DNA of 45,310 nucleotides, taken from NCBI GenBank assembly GCA_015485335.1, contig WFTT01000016.1, positions 1 through 45,310 on the forward strand, in the 5' to 3' direction. Below are positions 42,897 to 45,310 of this stretch, in pieces; position 1 is the stretch's first letter; every line of letters begins with the position of its first letter. Both the position numbers and the translations under genes were made by a program. This DNA comes from Robiginitomaculum sp. (lineage in GTDB: Bacteria > Pseudomonadota > Alphaproteobacteria > Caulobacterales > Maricaulaceae). Below the pieces are notes generated by a model. That model had not been told where the DNA came from. It did no database searches and saw only the letters and a program-made list of their open reading frames with translations.

Positions 42897-45149
42897 CTAA
42901 AAGCGACCAAGGTTCATCACTTTGACCCACGCTTGGACAAAGTCATTGGTGAACTTGTCTGCCGAGCCATCAAAGGCATAGACCTCGGCAACGGCCCGTA
43001 ATTCACTGTTCGAGCCAAAAATCAAATCCACTGGCGTTGCCGTCCATTTGAGCTTGCCGCTCTGGCGGTCCCGGCCCTCATAAAGGCCTGGTGTCTTTTT
43101 CGACTTCTGCCATTGGGTGGACGAATCCAGCAGATTTCTGAAAAAGTCATTGCTGAGGCGACCCGGCGTTTTGGTAAAGACACCGTGGCGAACTTGGCCG
43201 GTATTGGCATTCAGGGACCGCATGCCGCCCACCAGAACCGTCATTTCAGGTATGGACAGGTCCAGCAAAGCGGCCTTTTCCACCAGCATTTTTGCCGGCG
43301 AGTCGGCGTTGCCCTTATCGAAATAATTGCGAAAACCGTCCGCACTGGTTTGCAATACGGCAATGGAATTGACATCAGTTTGCGCTTGGGATGCATCGGT
43401 TCGGCCCGGTGTGAAGGGAACCTCTATATCCTGTCCGGCATCATGCGCCGCTTTTTCAATCGCCGCTGCGCCGCCCAGTACAATCAGATCGGCCAGCGAT
43501 ATTCTGGTGCCATCAGTTTGTGCCGCATTGAAGTTTTTCTGAACTTTTTCAAGCGATTTCAAAACCTTTGACAGCTCTTTTGGATCATTGGCGGCCCAGT
43601 CCTTTTGCGGGGCCAGACGCAGCCGTGCCCCATTGGCGCCACCACGCATATCGGTATTGCGATAGCTGGAGGCCGAGGCCCAGGCGGTGCGAACCAGCTC
43701 TGGTACAGAAAGGCCGGATTCGAGAATATCCTCTTTCAGGGCCGCAATATCGCTGGCATCCACCAGGGGGTGATCCACCGCTGGTACCGGATCCTGCCAG
43801 ACAAACTGTTCCTTGGGGGCCAAAGCGCCCAGATAACGCGAAGCAGGGCCCATATCGCGATGGGTCAGCTTGAACCAGGCCTTGGCAAAGGCCAGTTCGA
43901 AGGCTTCTGGCTTTTCATAAAAGCGTTTGGCAATTTTCCGGTATGCCGGGTCAAACTTTAGCGCCAGATCGGTGGTCAGCATGATTGGCGCATGAAATTT
44001 GTCCGGATCGTGCGCGTCGGGGACGATGGCGGCCGCCGATTCCTCATCGGGCACCCATTGAATGGCCCCAGCCGGGCTTTTGGTCTTTACCCAGTTATAG
44101 GTGAACAGGTTTTCAAGAAAATTGTGGGTCCATTCAGCCGGGCTAACGGTCCAGGCACCTTCCAGACCACTGGTAATGGTGTCAGGGCCCTTGCCGGAAC
44201 GATATGTGTTTTTCCAGCCAAGACCCTGTTCTTCCAGGTCAGCGGCCTCAGGTTCCGGACCAACATATTTGGAAGGGTCCGCCGCACCATGGGTTTTGCC
44301 AAAGGTATGGCCGCCCGCAATCAGGGCTACCGTTTCCTCGTCATTCATGGCCATGCGGCCAAAGGCTTCGCGGATAGCCTTGGCGGCATCCCACGGGTCG
44401 GGATTGCCGCCAGGGCCTTCGGGGTTCACATAGATAAGGCCCATTTGTGTGGCCGCCAACGGCCCTTTGAGCTTGCCATCCGGGGTCTGACGCTTGTGGG
44501 CCAGCCATTTACTTTCCGGGCCCCAGTCCACATTGTCGGGCTCCCACGCATCGACACGGCCACCGGCAAAGCCAATGGTTTTAAAGCCCATATCTTCCAT
44601 GGCGACGGTGCCGGCCAGAATGATCAGATCACCCCAGGAGATTTTATCGCCGTATTTTTCTTTGATCGGCCACAGCAACCGGCGCGCTTTATCCAGATTG
44701 GCATTGTCCGGCCAGCTGTTTAAGGGAGCGAAGCGCTGCATGCCGCCATCGGCACCACCACGACCATCGATCGTGCGATAGGTGCCGGCGCTGTGCCATG
44801 CCATGCGAATGAATAAAGGCCCGTAATGGCCATAATCGGCAGGCCACCAGTCTTTTGAGGTATGCATGAGATCTTTCAGATCCGCCTTGAGCGCCATCAA
44901 ATCCAGGCTTGCGAACGTCTTGGCATAATCAAAATCCTCGCCCAGCGGATTTGAGGAGGCCGCATTTTTGCGCAAGGGGGCAAGGTCAAGCCGGTTTGGC
45001 CACCAGAACGCATTGGATGCGTTGCCTTCGTGATGCATGGATGTGGATGACTTGGCGGTCGTCTCTTTGGCCACGGCGGGGGTTAGCAAAGCCGCAAAGG
45101 CGACGCTGGCGAACAGGGCGCCTTTTACAAGGTTCATTTTCTTTTGCAT
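42897..45149 (-). CDS. katG: Exported catalase-peroxidase
   Basis: A 750-residue bifunctional heme enzyme that destroys hydrogen peroxide. The N-terminus is a signal peptide ([19 protein letters not shown]), so this is a periplasmic KatG. The Trp-Tyr-Met crosslink needed for catalase activity is intact: W118 in [13 protein letters not shown]240 in [10 protein letters not shown] and M266 in FGRMAMND, with distances equal to those of Mycobacterium tuberculosis KatG (107, 229, 255). Distal R115 and H119 and proximal H281 ([10 protein letters not shown]) are also present. The second, degenerate peroxidase domain follows. ATG 45149 is preceded by AAAGGAAC at suitable distance. It converges with tRNA-Val. 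Confidence 0.95.
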   Translation of the reverse strand: MQKKMNLVKGALFASVAFAALLTPAVAKETTAKSSTSMHHEGNASNAFWWPNRLDLAPLRKNAASSNPLGEDFDYAKTFASLDLMALKADLKDLMHTSKDWWPADYGHYGPLFIRMAWHSAGTYRTIDGRGGADGGMQRFAPLNSWPDNANLDKARRLLWPIKEKYGDKISWGDLIILAGTVAMEDMGFKTIGFAGGRVDAWEPDNVDWGPESKWLAHKRQTPDGKLKGPLAATQMGLIYVNPEGPGGNPDPWDAAKAIREAFGRMAMNDEETVALIAGGHTFGKTHGAADPSKYVGPEPEAADLEEQGLGWKNTYRSGKGPDTITSGLEGAWTVSPAEWTHNFLENLFTYNWVKTKSPAGAIQWVPDEESAAAIVPDAHDPDKFHAPIMLTTDLALKFDPAYRKIAKRFYEKPEAFELAFAKAWFKLTHRDMGPASRYLGALAPKEQFVWQDPVPAVDHPLVDASDIAALKEDILESGLSVPELVRTAWASASSYRNTDMRGGANGARLRLAPQKDWAANDPKELSKVLKSLEKVQKNFNAAQTDGTRISLADLIVLGGAAAIEKAAHDAGQDIEVPFTPGRTDASQAQTDVNSIAVLQTSADGFRNYFDKGNADSPAKMLVEKAALLDLSIPEMTVLVGGMRSLNANTGQVRHGVFTKTPGRLSNDFFRNLLDSSTQWQKSKKTPGLYEGRDRQSGKLKWTATPVDLIFGSNSELRAVAEVYAFDGSADKFTNDFVQAWVKVMNLGRF

Positions 45150-45310
45150 GGTTGGTTCCTTTCCAAATATCGTGAATACGCGATACCATGGCCATGCTAG
45201 AGCGTTTGATTAAGAAAGTAACACGATTAATAACGATCGAAATAATCGGAAAATACGATAATAAAATATAGAAGGGGCAATGTTTATTGGCCCAAGCGGT
45301 GTAGACGAAC
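45150..45310 (-). promoter_or_regulatory. AT-rich upstream region of katG
   Basis: 161 bases to the window edge, much more AT-rich than the genes, with several ACGAT/ATCG words (for example at 45224, 45234 and 45255). It must hold the katG promoter. I see no clear OxyR, Fur or Irr box and no oxyR gene within the window. Confidence 0.4.

Noticed and set aside
1-45310. CRISPR array, insertion sequence, toxin-antitoxin or defence genes
   Set aside because: I found no regularly spaced direct repeats and no transposase, Cas, nuclease or toxin motifs in any convincing reading frame.

Overview
This 45.3-kb window is chromosomal DNA from an alphaproteobacterium. The evidence is a divK-pleD operon whose products keep the Caulobacter residue layout (DivK D53; PleD D53, I-site RAID at 362-365, GGEEF at 371-375), the clpP-clpX-lon-hupB-tRNA-Val order, an Atm1-type ABC exporter, and dispersed palindromic repeats of the kind scattered in alphaproteobacterial genomes. 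Codon use is moderately GC-rich and fairly uniform; the S9 peptidase gene near 40-42 kb and the membrane part of the histidine kinase look more AT-rich. I cannot name the order or genus from sequence reading alone.

Layout. 0-3 kb: the start of rnr (cut by the window edge) behind topA on the minus strand, then a 61-residue unknown protein. 3.1-5.4 kb: a membrane hybrid histidine kinase. 5.5-8.6 kb: a tightly packed plus-strand run of exported M20 amidohydrolase, Rid-family protein, exported cyclophilin and RuvX/YqgF. 8.6-12.5 kb: LOG-family protein, an Ig-like/LysM envelope protein, an Atm1-like ABC exporter and a DUF486 membrane protein. 12.5-16.3 kb: methylmalonyl-CoA mutase as two genes, the small subunit lacking a B12 domain. 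16.4-17.3 kb: an isolated M15 endolysin/3TM holin pair whose first gene ends inside a dispersed palindromic repeat. 17.3-21 kb: L-serine ammonia-lyase, then a minus-strand TetR, rhodanese and AhpD-like set. 21.1-21.35 kb: a patch of nested repeats. 21.4-26.4 kb: a lipoprotein amidase, a DUF4910-type aminopeptidase-like protein overlapping a methyltransferase, and a CaiB/BaiF CoA-transferase. 26.4-31.2 kb: a signalling block with a PopA-like REC-REC-degenerate GGDEF protein, dinB, divK, pleD and rpmG. 31.2-33 kb: an MFS permease and a cytochrome c'-like lipoprotein. 33.2-42.7 kb: the ClpP/ClpX/Lon/HU proteolysis cluster, interrupted by two exported peptidases (M18 and S9). 42.75-45.15 kb: tRNA-Val(UAC) and an exported catalase-peroxidase.

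How the genes relate. Most are housekeeping genes in familiar neighbourhoods. The less ordinary parts are: (1) the orphan lysis pair with a repeat-derived tail; (2) the PopA-like protein with an intact c-di-GMP I-site but a dead GGDEF site, separated only by dinB from divK-pleD; (3) the translationally coupled DUF4910/methyltransferase pair with no polysaccharide genes nearby; and (4) several exact inverted repeats upstream of regulated genes (mutA, tetR, the MFS gene). I found no CRISPR array, insertion sequence, rRNA gene or full prophage. No single system in the window is clearly new.
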